NCBI GenBank assembly: GCA_021397845.1
Contig: CM038040.1
Location: forward strand, 42,365,088 to 42,429,087
Source: Areca catechu
Taxonomy: Eukaryota; Streptophyta; Magnoliopsida; Arecales; Arecaceae
Length of the DNA stretch: 64,000 nucleotides
Direction of reading: 5' to 3'
Shown here: one piece after another, positions 21,612 through 33,003 of the stretch
Layout: each line of letters begins with the position of its first letter
Position numbering within the stretch: position 1 is the first letter of the stretch
The notes under the pieces: model-generated
Told to the model about the DNA's origin: nothing
Seen by the model: only the letters and a program-made list of their open reading frames with translations
The model's database searches: none
Translations under genes and position numbers: made by a program

Positions 21612-23731
21612 AGCCTCCAATAGGAGCTTGGTCCATGGGAATAGGGAGCCCAGCCCGTATGATATTACGACGACCATGACCAGAGAGAGTAGAAAACCTC
21701 AGGGCCGTCTACAGCATTCCGACCACCCTACACCTCACTGTTCCTAGAAAGGAAGGGAGAGTGAACGGTCCACTGAACCTTGGTGCCCTTCCTTTGTACA
21801 AAGATCACCTCAAGGTTGGCCTTCGATTTCTACTTCACAATTTTTTATCCAAATCTTTAATAGCTATAGGATTATCCCTTCATAGTTGACCCCGAACAGC
21901 ATTCGGGTCATCTGTGGTTTCCTGGTCATCTGCCGGGAAGCCGAAATCGAACCAAAGTTGTCCCTATTCTCCAACTTTTTCCTTTTGAAACAGGACTTCT
22001 GAAGCAAGGAGTGGTGGATGCTTAGTCCCCGCCCTAACTGGAAGATATTAGGGGGACTTCCATTGGCCATTCACAGCTAGAAGTCTCGATTCTTTTTTGT
22101 AGATAATCTTGAACCTTGGGGCTTCGAGCCAACGTAGAGAGATCCGAGGCCGAATGCCACGAACGGAAGGAAGGTATCGAGGGTCGATGAGGCCAACTTT
22201 CATAAGCTAAATGACGAAGACCCGAAGTTTGTCGGCTTCCTGCTCCAAGAGGGGAGTCTCCATCGAGCTGGAATCAACCGACATCAGATGTTGGGTAGGA
22301 CGGAGGCTGTTGAGAGGGACCCATTGTTGATTTTGATGTTGTTACTGACTCTAGCCTTGTTTGCTGGCAGGTGGCAAAATGAAGCCAGATCGAGCGATCT
22401 TTTCAGCACAGTCGGCACAAAGGAAAGCCATCCGCATTTTGGAGCCGACCCCTCAGGAGTCGAAGAGACAACAGGCATCAGAGTTGGTGCCCGAGAGACC
22501 GAAGAAACAACGGACGAAAGAGTCATCTCCGATAATAGTTTCAGTGGAGTCAGGAGGTGAAGTACTGCTGGTGGATCACCAAAGGGCGATGGCACTGGAT
22601 CATTCATCATCGGTTGGTCAGTCAGCCGCCTGGGCGGGGGAGGGGTTCCCGGCGCCGATCGAGGCGGAGGTGACTCCATCCTCTCCGCCACTAGAGCTGA
22701 TGGAGGAGACTTCCCCAGGGGTTTGAGGAAAACAGGTAGCTGAAGGGCCATCGATCGTCGAGGGGAGGGTCGACGACGTCGACGATGATGGGGACCGCCA
22801 GAGGTGGCGAGCTATCCATGACACCGAATAGGTCAAAGAGCAGCTCCAGAGGGCTGTTACCAGTGTCGACGGATGGTTAGTGAACGAAGCTGCCAAGAGT
22901 CTTCTTCATCATCTACTGGGAGTAAGCTTCGGACTCGGGCCTTCAGTCTATATTTCATTGTTTACAAGCTTCTTACTAGGTAACTGTCGGCAACTTCTTC
23001 GGGACTCGCTACTGATGGATGACGGCTTGGGCGAGCTGCTCGAACTGAAGCAGCGCTTGACCGAGAGAGTGGAGGCAGCAGAGGCGGCGAGGGACACTGC
23101 ATGGGTGGCACTGACAGCGGCCAGGGCGGAGCTGACTTGTCTTCGGGCGGTCGAAGGAGAAATGTCTGCCCTGCGGGCCGAGTCGGAGGCCCAAAGGAAG
23201 CAACTTGAAGACTCGCTGGCCCAGGAGGCTGACCGGGAGGCGAAGCTGAAAGATAAGAAGTGGAAGATCAAAGCTCTGACCCGCTGGCTGGCCGAGAAGG
23301 AGGAGCACCTAGCCGAATTCGAGAGACGTGCACAAGGTCACCAGACGGTGGCGGAGTGGTACAAGGGTCTGCTGAAGACGACCCAGGAACTGCTGAAGAC
23401 GGTGACTGAAAAGGCCGTAACTGAGAATAAAGCCTTCGAAGACTTCAAGGAGGACGTGAACGAGGTTGGCATGGTCAGCTTCGATTATGGATACGAAGAA
23501 TGCTTTGCCAAGATCAGCACCATTTACCCAGAACTTGATCTCTCCTTCCTTCAGTTGCCAAAGCCGGCGAAGGAGAAGGACGTGGAGGCGACGGGTCCGA
23601 CCGAAGGTGCGATCGAGGCCCCGACCGGGGTTGCCACCATGGAGGTCGGGTCGGACGCCCAAGCCGAAGTCGACACGGGGGTGGCAGACATCTCTGCAGG
23701 CACTTTGGCCAGACCGGGGGGACCGAAGTAG
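21612..23731 (+). pseudogene. Opposite-strand spliced ORF of Tat element A (Transposase_28-like plus coiled coil)
   Basis: Plus-strand gene lying between integrase and 3' LTR. The first part (about 21612-22294) resembles the 'putative gypsy type transposon' domain (readable: LGALPLYKDHLKVGLRF, NSIRVICGFLVICREAE, KLNDEDPKFVGFLL) but has a 1-base deletion near 21841 and stops. Intron 1 is 22295-22370 (TTGG|GTAGG to GCTGGCAG|GTGG). Exon 2 runs to 22921. Intron 2 would be about 22922-22993, with a good donor GTAAGC but AA in place of the acceptor AG. The last exon, to the stop at 23731, is open: DDGLGELLELKQRL, a long Glu/Ala/Arg coiled coil (EAAEAARDTAWVALTAARAE), then FDYGYEECFAKI, LDLSFLQLPKPA and an acidic tail. 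Intron 2 is a multiple of three and open, so unspliced reading is also possible. Function unknown. Confidence 0.72.
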
Positions 23732-23794
23732 ACAGCTGATGTAATTCTTATGGGTCAGACCCAAATTGGTTGTAAAGGTTTGACCCTCTATTTT

Positions 23795-23806
23795 TGTACT
23801 GACCTT

Positions 23807-23845
<39 letters not shown>

Positions 23846-24485
23846 GCTTTGTCACATTTTTTTTTGTTGGTGCTTGTGAATGTGTTTTGGACTGTCTGAA
23901 CGAAGTCTTCTTTTAAAATTTTTCTAAGTGTTGGCGGTTAGCCAGGTAGGTCCGTAAGCAGTTGAACAATAGGCTGAATAGTAGCCCGATGTAAGACACT
24001 AAAAATTTTCCTAAGTGTAGCCCTTCGGCCAGTCGAATGGCATGGCCAAACCTTCTGAAGTAGGTGCCGAGCTTCGGTTCATTGGCTCGTCCGAATCCGA
24101 AGATGTTGAGGCAGGCAGCGGATAGTAGCTCAGGCCATACTCGTTTACTTAAAAAATATCTTCCCAAGTATTGGTTCGTCGGCTCGTCCGAACCCGAAGA
24201 TGTTGAGGTAAGCAACGGACAGTAGCTCAGGCCGGCCTCGTTTACTTGAGAAATTTCTTCCCAAGTGTTGGTCTATCAGCTCGTCCGAACCCGAAGATGT
24301 TGAGGCAGGCAACGAACAGTAGCTCAGGCCGGACTCGTTTACTTGAAAAATTTCTTCTTAAGTGTTGGTCCGTCGGCTCGTCCGAACCTGAAGATGTTGA
24401 GGCAGGCAACAGACAGTAGCTCAGGCTGGACTCGTTTACTTGAGAAATTTCTTTCAAAGTGTTGGTATGTCGGCTCGTCCGAACG
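23795..24485. repeat. (TA)n and 96-bp minisatellite of element A
   Basis: An alternating TA run lies at about 23809-23842. From about 24070 to 24480 a unit of about 96 bp (TTGGTTCGTCGGCTCGTCCG, GAAGATGTTGAGGCAGGCAA, ending TTACTTGAGAAATTTCTTCC) is repeated four times with small differences. It is non-coding and part of the region between integrase and the extra ORF. Short open frames inside it are repeat artefacts. Confidence 0.85.
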
Positions 24486-25045
24486 CAGAGATGTTGCCGA
24501 CCGGAGTCGGACTTTTGGAAGTGGGCCGCCTTAGAGCCTTTGCCAACCAGAGTCGGACTTTCGGAAGTGGGCTACCCTAGAGCCTTTGCCGACTGAAGTC
24601 GGACTTTCGGAGATGGGCTACCCTAGAGCCTTTGCCGACCGGAGTCGGACTTTCGGAGGTGGGCTGCCTTAGAGCCTTTGCCGACCGGAGTTGGACTTTC
24701 GGAGGTGGGCTACCCTAGAGCCTTTATCGACCAGAGTCAGACTTTTGGAAGCGGGCTGCCCTAGAGCCTTTGCCGACCAGAGTCTTCGGAAGTGGGCTAC
24801 CCTAGAGCCTTTGCCGACCAGAGTCGGACTTTTGGAAGTGGGCTACCCTAGAGCCTTTGCCGACCGGAGTCGGACTTTTGAAAGTGGGCTGTCCTAGAGC
24901 CTTTGTCGACCGGAGTCAGACTTTCGAAAGTGGGCTATCATAGAGCTTTTACTGACCGGAGTCGGACTTTCGAAAGTGGGCTGCCCTAGAGCCTTTGTCG
25001 ACCGGAGTCGGACTTTCGGATGTGGACTGCCCTAGAGTCTTTGTG
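24486..25045. repeat. 47-bp minisatellite of element A
   Basis: About eleven head-to-tail copies of a 47-bp unit (AGAGCCTTTGCCGACCGGAG, TCGGACTTTCGGAAGTGGGC, TGCCCTA). Copies vary by a few substitutions, and one is shortened near 24780. The same unit, differing mainly in TTCGCC and GGAATT, is in element B. Variable tandem repeats downstream of pol are known in Tat elements and can seed satellite DNA. Confidence 0.9.
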
Positions 25046-25061
25046 AAGGAAATTGTAGACT

Positions 25062-26558
25062 TTATTGATAGTACTTGCAGAGATTATCTACATTCCATGG
25101 ATGCGCTATCTGCCTTCTATCCAAATGCTCGAGTCGGTAGGTTCCGGTCCGGATTACTTCAATGACTCGATAAGGTCCTTCCCAATTTGGAAAAAGTTTT
25201 CCTTTCTTTGTCGGTCTTGAAATCTCAGTCCTCCGCAAAACTAGATCTCCGACTCGGAAAGCTCGCGCCTTGACCCGTGAGTTGTAATATTTTGCCACCT
25301 TCTGATGGTAAGTCACCATTTTCAAGCTTGTTCGGAGTCTGGTTTTTTCAAGCAAGTCCAGGTCAGCCCTCCGCTGCTCAGAGTTGGTCGACTCGGTGCA
25401 GTGATCAATTCGTAAGGATTGCAAAGAAATCTCAACAGGGATGATAGCCTTACTTCCATAGGTCAAGTTGAACGGAGTCTTCCCGGTCGCCGTTTTGGCA
25501 GTCGTCCGATAAGCCCAAAGTACTGAATAGAGCTCCTCTGTCCAAAGTCCTTTGGCATCATTCAGGCGGGTCTTCAGCCCATGCAGGATTGTCCGATTCA
25601 TGACTTTGGCTTCTCTATTAGACTGGGCGTGGCCCACTGAAGTAAGCCGGTGAGAGATATGATATTGTAAGCCGAAGTCTCGAAACTTCAAGTTATCGAA
25701 CTGCCTTCCGTTGTTGGTAATGATTACTTGAGGGATACCAAATCGAAAGATGATGTAGTTCCGGGTGAAGTTTTCTGCTTTGGCCTTAGTAATTTGTTCC
25801 AGTGGTTCGGTCTCTACCCATTTGATGAAATAATCAATCGCTATAATAAAGAATTTGCGCTGGCCGGACGCCAAAGGGAAGGGTCCCAGTATGTCCATTC
25901 CCCACTGTGCGAATGACCATGGTGCAGTGATTGGAGTTAGCTGGCTGGCTGGCCTTCTTTGGATGTGGGAATACCTTTGACATGCATCGCACTTTCAAAC
26001 GAAGTCCGACGCATCCTTCTGGATTGTGGGCCAGTAGTATCCCTGTCGGATTATCTTGTAAGCCAGGGACCTTCCTCCAAGGTGGTTGCCATAGATGCCT
26101 TCATGAACCTCTCTGAGTGCATAATTTGCATCGACCGGTCCCAAGCACTTCAGCAGTGATTGAGAGAACGATCTCTTATAGAGGACGCCATCAAGGATGA
26201 CGTACTTAGAGGCCGTCCAGCGCACTCGCTTGGCCTTAGATGGATCTTCCGAAAGAGTCCCTTTGACCAGGAGAGCAATAATTGGATCCATCCAAGAGGT
26301 TTCCTGTTCCACTTGGTGGACCTCGGTCAGCTCCTCCGTGATACTTGGATGCTGCAGGTGCTCCACAAAGGTTCGGTCGGAGGTAGTGGTGGCGGCCATG
26401 GCGAGTTTCAACAATGCATTTGCTCGGGAGTTCTGCAGGCGGGGTATATGGGGAATCTCGAAGAATTTGAACTGAGATATGAGACTTTTTACCTTATCCA
26501 AGTATTTGGTCAGGGTAGGCTCCCTTGTTTCGAATTCGTTCTTTATTTGGTTCACCAC
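25062..26558 (-). pseudogene. Integrase of Tat element A, catalytic Asp replaced
   Basis: The frame 26558-25995 carries the end of the RNase H region, then SWMDPIIALL, YVILDGVLYKRSFSQ and the start of the zinc-binding domain (HEGIYGNHLGGRSLAYKI, GYYWPTI). The frame 25898-25062 carries the core and C-terminus (MDILGPFPLASGQRKFFIIA, WEGPYRVIEV, HPWNVDNLCKYY). First Asp (AIDYFIKWVE) and Glu (SNREAKVMNRT) are present, but the second Asp is Asn (IITNNGRQF, where family members have TDNG). Element B has the same replacement. The zinc-binding CxxC segment falls in the broken junction. The enzyme is unlikely to work. Confidence 0.85.
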
Positions 26559-26561
26559 CAG

Positions 26562-26885
26562 CTAGGAGTCAGAGAAGGCTCTCACCAGGTTGATGCCTAT
26601 CTCGTTGGCGATTTGTAATCCTGCGAGGAGGGCTTCGTACTTCGCCTGATTGTTCGACACCTGAAATGAAAAATGCAATGCATACTCCAAGCTTTCTCCA
26701 TCTGGGTCGGCTAAAATCAGGCAGGCCCCGTAGCCTGTAAGGTTGGACGCTCTGTCCACATGGAGGGTCCAGGCTGGTTCGGCTTCGTAGATGGTGTCAG
26801 CTTCAGGTGCTTCGATCGTTTGAGGGGACACCTTCTGCTTCCAAGTACACTCTGCAATGAAGTCAGCGATTACCTGAGCATTCAA
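26562..26885 (-). pseudogene. Second (archaeal-type) RNase H of Tat element A
   Basis: WTLHVDRASNLTGYGACLIL, then YALHFSFQVSNNQAKYEALL and RAFSDS. The catalytic Asp, Glu and Asp positions are kept, but the usual VDGASN has Arg for Gly, and a TAG follows SDS where a Gln or Trp codon is normal. This additional RNase H next to integrase is diagnostic of the Tat lineage. It would help degrade the RNA strand during reverse transcription. Confidence 0.85.
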
Positions 26886-26929
26886 GGCAGATCAAGATTG
26901 GAAGGATATGTCGAACTTGCCAAGTTTGA

Positions 26930-28300
26930 CAGCCTACTTGGTGAGTCGACTGAATGTGTCTGGACTCTGGAGGATCGCCTTAAGAGGTTGGTCGGTCATC
27001 ACCACAATCGGATGCACCTGGAAGTACGGTCGGAGCCGCTTGGCAGATATGACCAAAGAATAAACCAGCTTCTGCATCTTAGGGTACCTTGTTTCGGCAT
27101 CATGGAGGACTTTATTGATATAATAGACAAGCTTCTGCTGACCATCCTCTCCGACTCGCACGAGAACAGTGCCGACCATCTCGTTCGATGCTGACAGGTA
27201 GAGATACAAAGGCTCCCCCTTCGTTGGTTTGGCCAGTAACGGAGGGTTCTTCAAATATTCTTTCAGGGCTTTGAAAGCTGACCGACATTCATCAGTCCAA
27301 ATAAAACTTTTCGACCGGTGCAAGGTCTTGAAGAATGGCAGGGACTTTTCAACCTAACGGGAGATGAAACGACCGAGGGAGGCAATTTGGCCTGTGAGCT
27401 CTTGCACTTGCTTCTTATTGGTCGGATGTGCCATCTCAATGACAGCTCTTATCTTGTCGGGGTTTACTTCAATTTTTTTTTGTGTAACCAAGAAGCCGAG
27501 GAACTTGCCAGAAGTTATCCCGAAAGTGTACTTTGTAGGATTTAGCTTCATCCGATGACGTCTAAGTGCGTTAAAGGATTCCCGCAAGTCCTTGATGTGG
27601 TCGGCTTTATGGAGGCTCTTTACTATCATATCATCCACGTAAGCCTCTATATTTCTGCCTAGCTACCTTTCGAACACTCGGTTGATCAGTCTTTGGAAGG
27701 TGGCGTCGGCATTTTTTAGGCTAAAAGGCATCATCTTGTAACAATATAGATCTTTGTCGGTGACAAAGGCTGTCTTCTCCTCGTCCTTCGGGTGCATCCT
27801 AATTTGGTTGTAGCCAGAGAAGGCGCATTCATAAAACTCAGAAGCTGGTGGCCGGCCGTAGCATCCATCAGCTGATCAATTTTAGGCAACGAGAAACTAT
27901 CCTTTGGACAGGCCTTGTTGAGATCGATGTAGTTTACACAGATCCTCCGCTTTCCGTTAGCCTTTTTTACCATCACAACATTTGCTAACCACTCAGGGTA
28001 ATAGACTTCCCTGATGAAACTAGCATTGGAGAGCTTCTTCACTTCTTCATCAATGGCTCTCTGCCTTTCAGCAGCGAAGCTCTTCTTTTGCCGGACGGGC
28101 CTGTAGGTCGGATCCACCTTGAGCTGGTGAGTGATGACATCCGACAGTATACTGAGCATGTTCGACGCTAACCAATCAAAGACATCGGCGTTACTTCTGA
28201 GGAAGCCGATTAGCTCTGACTTGATATCTTCGCTGAGGGAGCTTCCGATCTGGAGGACTTTGATGGGGTCATCCTCTCGAAGGGGGAGAAACATGATTTT
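26930..28300 (-). pseudogene. Reverse transcriptase and first RNase H of Tat element A
   Basis: N-terminal RT motifs are in frame 28294-27731 (FIREVYYPEWLANVVMVKKA, RRICVNYIDLNKACPKDSF, KIDQLMDATAGHQLLSFMNA). A frameshift follows at about 27825 (A missing in FMNAFSGYN). The active site YVDDMIVKS is at about 27610-27645, followed by MKLNPTKYTFGITSGKFLGF. The RNase H-like connection occupies 27323-26934 (FIWTDECRSAFKALKEYL, LYLYLSASNEMVGTVLVR, RLRPYFQVHPIVVMTDQPL). At least one frameshift and several stops are present, so it is not functional. Confidence 0.87.
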
Positions 28301-28489
28301 TTCGTCTGGCTGACCACGACCATCGGTCTCAGCCCTCGGGTCAAGCTGCTCTAGAGTAGGACGGCCTTGCGACTATTGGTTCAGGATAGTTAAGCATTGT
28401 CTGGCCATCCAACGGTCCCCTCGCAAAACTCCAACCCCACCCCTGGTCGGAAACTTTGCCAACATATGATAAGTGGAAACAATGGCCCG

Positions 28490-30427
28490 AAACTTATTAA
28501 GGGACAGGTCGGCCCAAAATGGCATTATAGGCTGAGGTCGTGCGGACGACCACAAAGTTGATGGGGAGAGTCTTCTGAAAAGGCTTTGTCCCGATCGTCA
28601 CAGGTAAGGTGATTTCCCCTTCGACTTCAATGGAGTTTCCCTCAAAGCCCGTCAGCGATATGGGAAAATCTTGCATTATTGACCGGGATAAATTTATTTT
28701 CAAAAATGCATCATACAGTAATACCTCCATGGAGCTTCCATTATTTATAAGTATCATTTTTACATCGTAGTTAGCAATTACTGCCGACACGACTACAGGA
28801 TCATTTTCGAAAACATAGGACTCGAGGAGGTCTTCGTTGGAGAAGGTAATTGCATTGGAGCCCCTGGACCTCTTGACAATATTTGGGCCGTCTTCGTAGC
28901 TCCACTCAGACCGTCGATGCAGCATGCCGACATCTCCACCGGTCGGTCGTTGGTTGGGAAGCTCCGCCTCCTCCTGAGGGTTTCTGGCGTTTGAGGCTTC
29001 GGCTCGATCCCGACGGGGTCGGACATATTTGCACAGGTACCCCCTCCGAATGAGGTCTTCAATAGCATCATTCAGCTGTAGACATTCTTCGATGCTGTGC
29101 CCATGGTCCCTATGGAATCGACAGAATTTATCTCTGTTTCTGGATGCAGGAGGGCCCCTCATCGGTCGAGGCCTTTGAAGAAAGGTCTCATTCTCGATCT
29201 CCAGAAGGATCTTCTCCCTTGGAAGGGAGAGGGATGCATAGGTCTCGAACCTCTTAGGAAAGTCCTTCGGCTTCGGACTTCGGTGCTGGGCTGACTGGTG
29301 GCTATCATTTGGAGGTTGGACTTCGGGAGCCTTGTCGTTCCGCTTCTTGAGGGCCAGCATCCCCTCTGCTTGGCATTGGCTGGCCGCTTGTTCTTCCGCT
29401 AGGGCATACTTCTGCGCCCTAGCTAGGAGTTCACTGTAGTTTGTCGGAAACCTCTTGTCCAGGGAGAAAGTAAGCCTGGACGAGCGGAGCCCTCGCTTGA
29501 AGGCTGACATAGCTATATCTTCATTTAGGTCCGGGATCTCCATGGCCGCTGAGTTGAAACGGGCCATGTAATCCCGGAGAGTCTCTCCCTCTTTTTGAAG
29601 TATGAGGAAGAGGCAGTCAGTGTTCCTCGGGGTCTGACTGTAGGTCATGAAATGAAAAGAAAAAGGTTTTCAAGTTGAGGAAAAGAGTGGATCGTACCTG
29701 GTCGAATGGTAGAGAACCACATCCGGGCGGCCTTCTTAAGAGTGGCCGGAAAGGCGATGCAGTGGAGGGCGTCGGAGGCGCCTTGCACTATCATGTGGGC
29801 CTTATAAGTGTCCAGATGATCTAGCGGGTCGGTGGTGCCATCGTAGGGATCCACCTGAGAGATTTTGAAGTGGCAGGGAATCGTCTCTGCCAGAATCTCA
29901 TCGGAGAAGGAAGGATGTGAGTCATATACCTGCCCCCCTTCGACTTTCTGCCAATGGACTATCTCAGCAATGCACTCCTCCATGCGCAAAATCTTGCTGG
30001 TGTAGTCTCTCGGGAGTTCGGCGAGAGGCCGAGCACCAGTGGGGATAGATTTAGCATAGGAGGGCGAGGCAGATCTCGCCCTCTTGCCATCGACGCGATC
30101 TCCTAAAGATCTCCGGGGCTCCGCAGCGGCGTGAGAGCACTACAGAGGGACTTCTGGCTGTCAGCTTCCCTCAACGGCAGGTGGATGGTCAGTGTAGGAA
30201 ACAGCAAGCGGCTGCTGCCGGTTGTCAGCTGCCTCTTGGAAATGCTGAACCGCGGTGGTGAGCATTTTGATGCGATTCATCAACATTTGGAACTGCTGCA
30301 TTCCTAGGGTGATGGTGGGCTCGGCGACAGCAGTGATGGCGGCGGTGTCTTCCCTGGGAGAGCCTTCAGACCTAGACGGGGAAGGACCTCCTCTGGCGGA
30401 GGTGTTCTGAGCTCTCCCATTGGCCAT
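28490..30427 (-). pseudogene. Gag and protease of Tat element A
   Basis: Gag starts at 30427 (MANGRAQNTSARGG) with a Gln/Met-rich helix (MQQFQMLMNRIKMLTTAVQH). The core follows (DPYDGTTDPLDHLDTYKAHM, WFSTIRPGTIHSF, then GETLRDYMARFNSAAMEI). An atypical zinc knuckle reads CRFHRDHGHSIEEC at about 29095. The protease follows in the same 383-codon frame to 28497: NPQ-type linker, then ILINNGSSMEVLLYDAF and AILGRP. Element B has IDNGSS at the active site, so the catalytic Asp is lost here by a GAT-to-AAT type change. Stops and shifts lie at about 30160, 29990 and 29645. Confidence 0.83.
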
Positions 30428-30470
30428 TGCTTGGTTGGCGGATGAGTTCCTCCTTTTAGAGAAGGGTTGA

Positions 30471-30491
30471 GCCCTTCCTCTAGTGCCAATC
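30471..30491 (-). other. Primer-binding site of element A
   Basis: On the element strand, directly after the 5' LTR, the sequence is ATTGGCACTAGAGGAAGGGC. Element B has TTGGCGCTAGAGGAAGGG at the same place. Starting with TGGC, it fits pairing with the 3' CCA end of a tRNA. I could not assign the tRNA species. Confidence 0.6.
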
Positions 30492-31264
30492 TGTTACGGC
30501 GACTTCTCCTGGACCCGGTTCGGTTGCCTGTGCTGAAGTTCTTCTCGCTCGGTAGACCTGCAACAAAGTCCCCAAGGCGCCGGTGGTGTTCCGACGGGGG
30601 ACACTCCGATGCCTAAGTTAGCAGAAGCTTGAAGGCAACAGAATGGAGGAATCAAAGGAGCCGTGTATCGAAAGGGAAGAGTGTACTTAGCTCAAAACGG
30701 GATCCCCTGGTACTTTATATAGGCGCGGAACAGTCCAAAATCTATTAGGGAGGAGTCCAAAAAAGACCGTTCTGCCCCTAAGAGGATCTGGAGAGTGGCA
30801 ACGTGGAGCCCGGATGGGGTAGCATCGTGGGAGTAGTGGAGCAGGACTGCTGACGTGGCAGGAGTTTGTTATAACAGAAGAGATTTCTGGAATCCTCTGA
30901 GTCCTGAAGTGGCTCGGTCGGACGCCGACCAAGAGGGCCAGTCGGTCCTCCGAGGGAGGACGTCTGTAGAACGGTATGCCGGATCTCAGCAGGAGCGGGT
31001 CGTCGGAACTCTATTCCGGTGGGTCGGACTTCAGAAGGAGGGCGGCGTGTCGGATCTTGGTAGGAACGGGCTGTCGGACCTCTATTTCGATGGATTGGAC
31101 TTCAGAAAAAAGATGGCGTATCGGATCTCAGCAGAAATAGATCATCGGATCTCTATTTGATGGATCAAACTTCAGAAAAAGATATGATCATCTGAACAGA
31201 TCGATTCGATCGAATCGTAAACAAAAGTCAGCTCAGTTTGATGACAAGCCGGCATGATATAACA
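30492..31264 (-). repeat. 5' LTR of Tat element A
   Basis: It begins TGTTACGGCG and ends GATATAACA, 773 bp. CTTTATATAGGCGCGGAACAG is the TATA region for minus-strand transcription. U3 carries three copies of the roughly 69-bp unit, one more than the partner LTR, with the last copies strongly decayed by C-to-T changes. The target duplication ACGCT follows at 31265-31269. Confidence 0.9.
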
Positions 31265-31269
31265 ACGCT

Positions 31270-31825
31270 ATTGTTCTTCTTCTTGCACGCATCCTTCCTC
31301 TCCCACGTTCTGCTCTGCTCCGGTTTATGTCTTGTCGTCAGGTTTGTGCATCCCTTCGTGATGGCGTCCTTGCTTGTCACGTCTCACTTTGAGGGGGCGA
31401 GCGTCGACAGTTTGGATGGGCACGCGATCGTGGGGAAAGTCTCGATGGCCACCGTGGATTTGCGCATGGAGTAGTGCTGAGACCACGCGATGAGGCGATG
31501 CTGGCAGAGATGTCTTACCTCGCGTGTCAGATTTCGTTACCCTGTTCGCTGGATTTCATTCCGCTACCCAATTAGTTTCCATTGATTCAATGCAATCTAT
31601 AAGCCATATTAAAGGGGAGTCCAGCAGGCTCCCAGCATGCCACGTGTAACTCTTTTATGCCCGCCAGGTGTCCATGGCGTGTTCATGAAACCAGGGGTCA
31701 GCATCCAGCGCACCCGTAAGGAGGAATGGAAAAAAAAAAAAAAAAAGGTGAATGAAGCTGCATGGCACCTGTATGGAGGGTGCACGTGTAGGGATTTAAA
31801 AATCGACGGTGATTAAAAATCAGGG

Positions 31826-31856
<31 letters not shown>

Positions 31857-32400
31857 GTGATGCTGGGAAAAAAATACACGGTGAATGCCATGAGAAAAGC
31901 CAAGGGGAAAAAAATTGATAATACATTAGATGGATTTTGATTAACAAAAAAACAATCTAGCAGAGATCAGAAAAAAAACCCTATCAAATATCAGGAGAAG
32001 GAGATTGGAGAGTCGTGATATGAAAAAAATTATTTTTTTAATGTGCAAGCGGATGAGATGTTCCAAAATTTATTAAATATGAGAGAAACATATCAATTCA
32101 TCGTCTTAATCGCTATCAAGATATTGATGTAGGGCTGGAACTAGACTGGTCCAAAATCCATCGCTTACAACTGAGCCAGGCCAGTCCAATAAATTTCGGG
32201 CCGATCTAAAATTGGAACAGGTTTCGGACCAGATTTATAATATATCGGATTAGATTTCGAATTTTAAAATAGAATTCATTTAATTTTCAGGTCAAAAAAA
32301 TGTCCGGATCCGGCTTTAAAATTTTTAAAATCTAAATCGAAATCTGATTCAACTTTGAATCGATCCAAAATTTATTGGACTGATTCAGCCTAATTCTAGC
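31270..32400. other. Spacer between Tat element A and CACTA-like element
   Basis: No gene is recognised. It holds an A-run near 31729-31747 and a (GA)n microsatellite at about 31829-31856. A 78-codon frame at 31238-31474 begins inside the LTR and continues into host DNA without family resemblance. The left edge is the continuation of host sequence interrupted by element A. Confidence 0.5.
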
Positions 32401-32533
32401 CGATATGCTTTGAAGTTTCCCAGGAGAAAATTGCTACTGATTAACGATGCTTTTAAGCATCGGCCAGCAACCCTCTCCCTCCATCCTCCTCCATCTCCTC
32501 TTCCTCCTTCTCCTTCGTTCGCACCGGCGATCG

Positions 32534-33003
32534 CTATCTCCGAGACTTCTCCGGTCCTCGGTCCTCCATCGATCCCCTCAACGGCTCGTTCGTTTTCCAC
32601 AACAGCTCATGGGCCAGCTTCTCCGCATCCAGCCACTCGTTCACGCTCGCCGTCACCGCCCGGTAGGGCTTGTACGGCCAGAGGGCACCGACGGCGGCGG
32701 ACGGGAGGAGGCCACCAAGGCAGAGGCAGAGGCCGTCGTACAAGGTGGCGAGGTGGGGGCCAAGCGGGAGGAGGCTGAGGACGCGCGACGGCCAGGTGGC
32801 GGTGATGGAGGAGGAGCGCTGGAGGGCACGGCGGAGGAGCTCGCCGGTGCGGGAGAAGGCAGAGGCGAGGACGGCCCGGTTGACCTCCAAAAACACCGCG
32901 TGGCCCAGCTGGACGTTCTCGGTCAGCACTCTGTCCGCCGTAGCCAGCACGAACTCGTATTTTCTGGACGTGTAGGGGAGCTCGTTCAGTATCACCAAGA
33001 TCT
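32534..33003 (-). pseudogene. Captured host exon fragment with intact intron acceptor
   Basis: On the minus strand TTATTTTGTTGGTAG|ATCTTG, at about 33003-33017, is a good intron acceptor. The open frame after it reads ILVILNELPYTSRKYEFVLA, then TADRVLTENVQLGHAVFLEV, NRAVLASAFSRTGELLRRAL and later LPLGPHLATLYDGLCLCLGG and NEWLDAEKLAHELLWKTNEP. This even, non-repetitive composition over about 155 residues looks like a real conserved protein segment, but I do not recognise the family. It has no start codon context of its own and is flanked by CACTA subterminal repeats. GC content (about 65%) is far above its surroundings. Overlapping plus-strand frames are composition artefacts. Confidence 0.5.

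Larger units (their letters stand above)
20278..31264 (-). mobile_element. Complete Tat-lineage Ty3/gypsy element A
   Basis: The element is framed by direct repeats that both begin TGTTRCGGCGACTT and end in ATAACA (20278-20982 and 30492-31264). It is flanked by a perfect 5-bp target duplication ACGCT at 20273-20277 and 31265-31269. Minus-strand order is PBS, gag, protease, RT, RNase H, a second archaeal-type RNase H, integrase, tandem repeats, then an opposite-strand spliced gene, then the 3' LTR. The second RNase H and the extra ORF are hallmarks of the Tat lineage (Ogre, Grande, RIRE2 relatives). The LTRs differ at roughly a tenth of positions by eye, mostly transitions, so the insertion is old. 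All major frames are broken. Confidence 0.93.

Noticed and set aside
22284..23764. Minus-strand frames up to 155 codons opposite the extra ORF of element A
   Set aside because: Mirror images of a GC-rich coding strand; only the plus-strand reading has conserved introns and a counterpart in element B.
24343..24897. Plus-strand frames rich in FADRSR and GPSARP in the minisatellite
   Set aside because: Direct products of tandem repeat translation, without a start context or homologs.
24486..25045. Regular repeats that could suggest a CRISPR array
   Set aside because: Units are contiguous 47-bp repeats without unique spacers, inside a plant retrotransposon.
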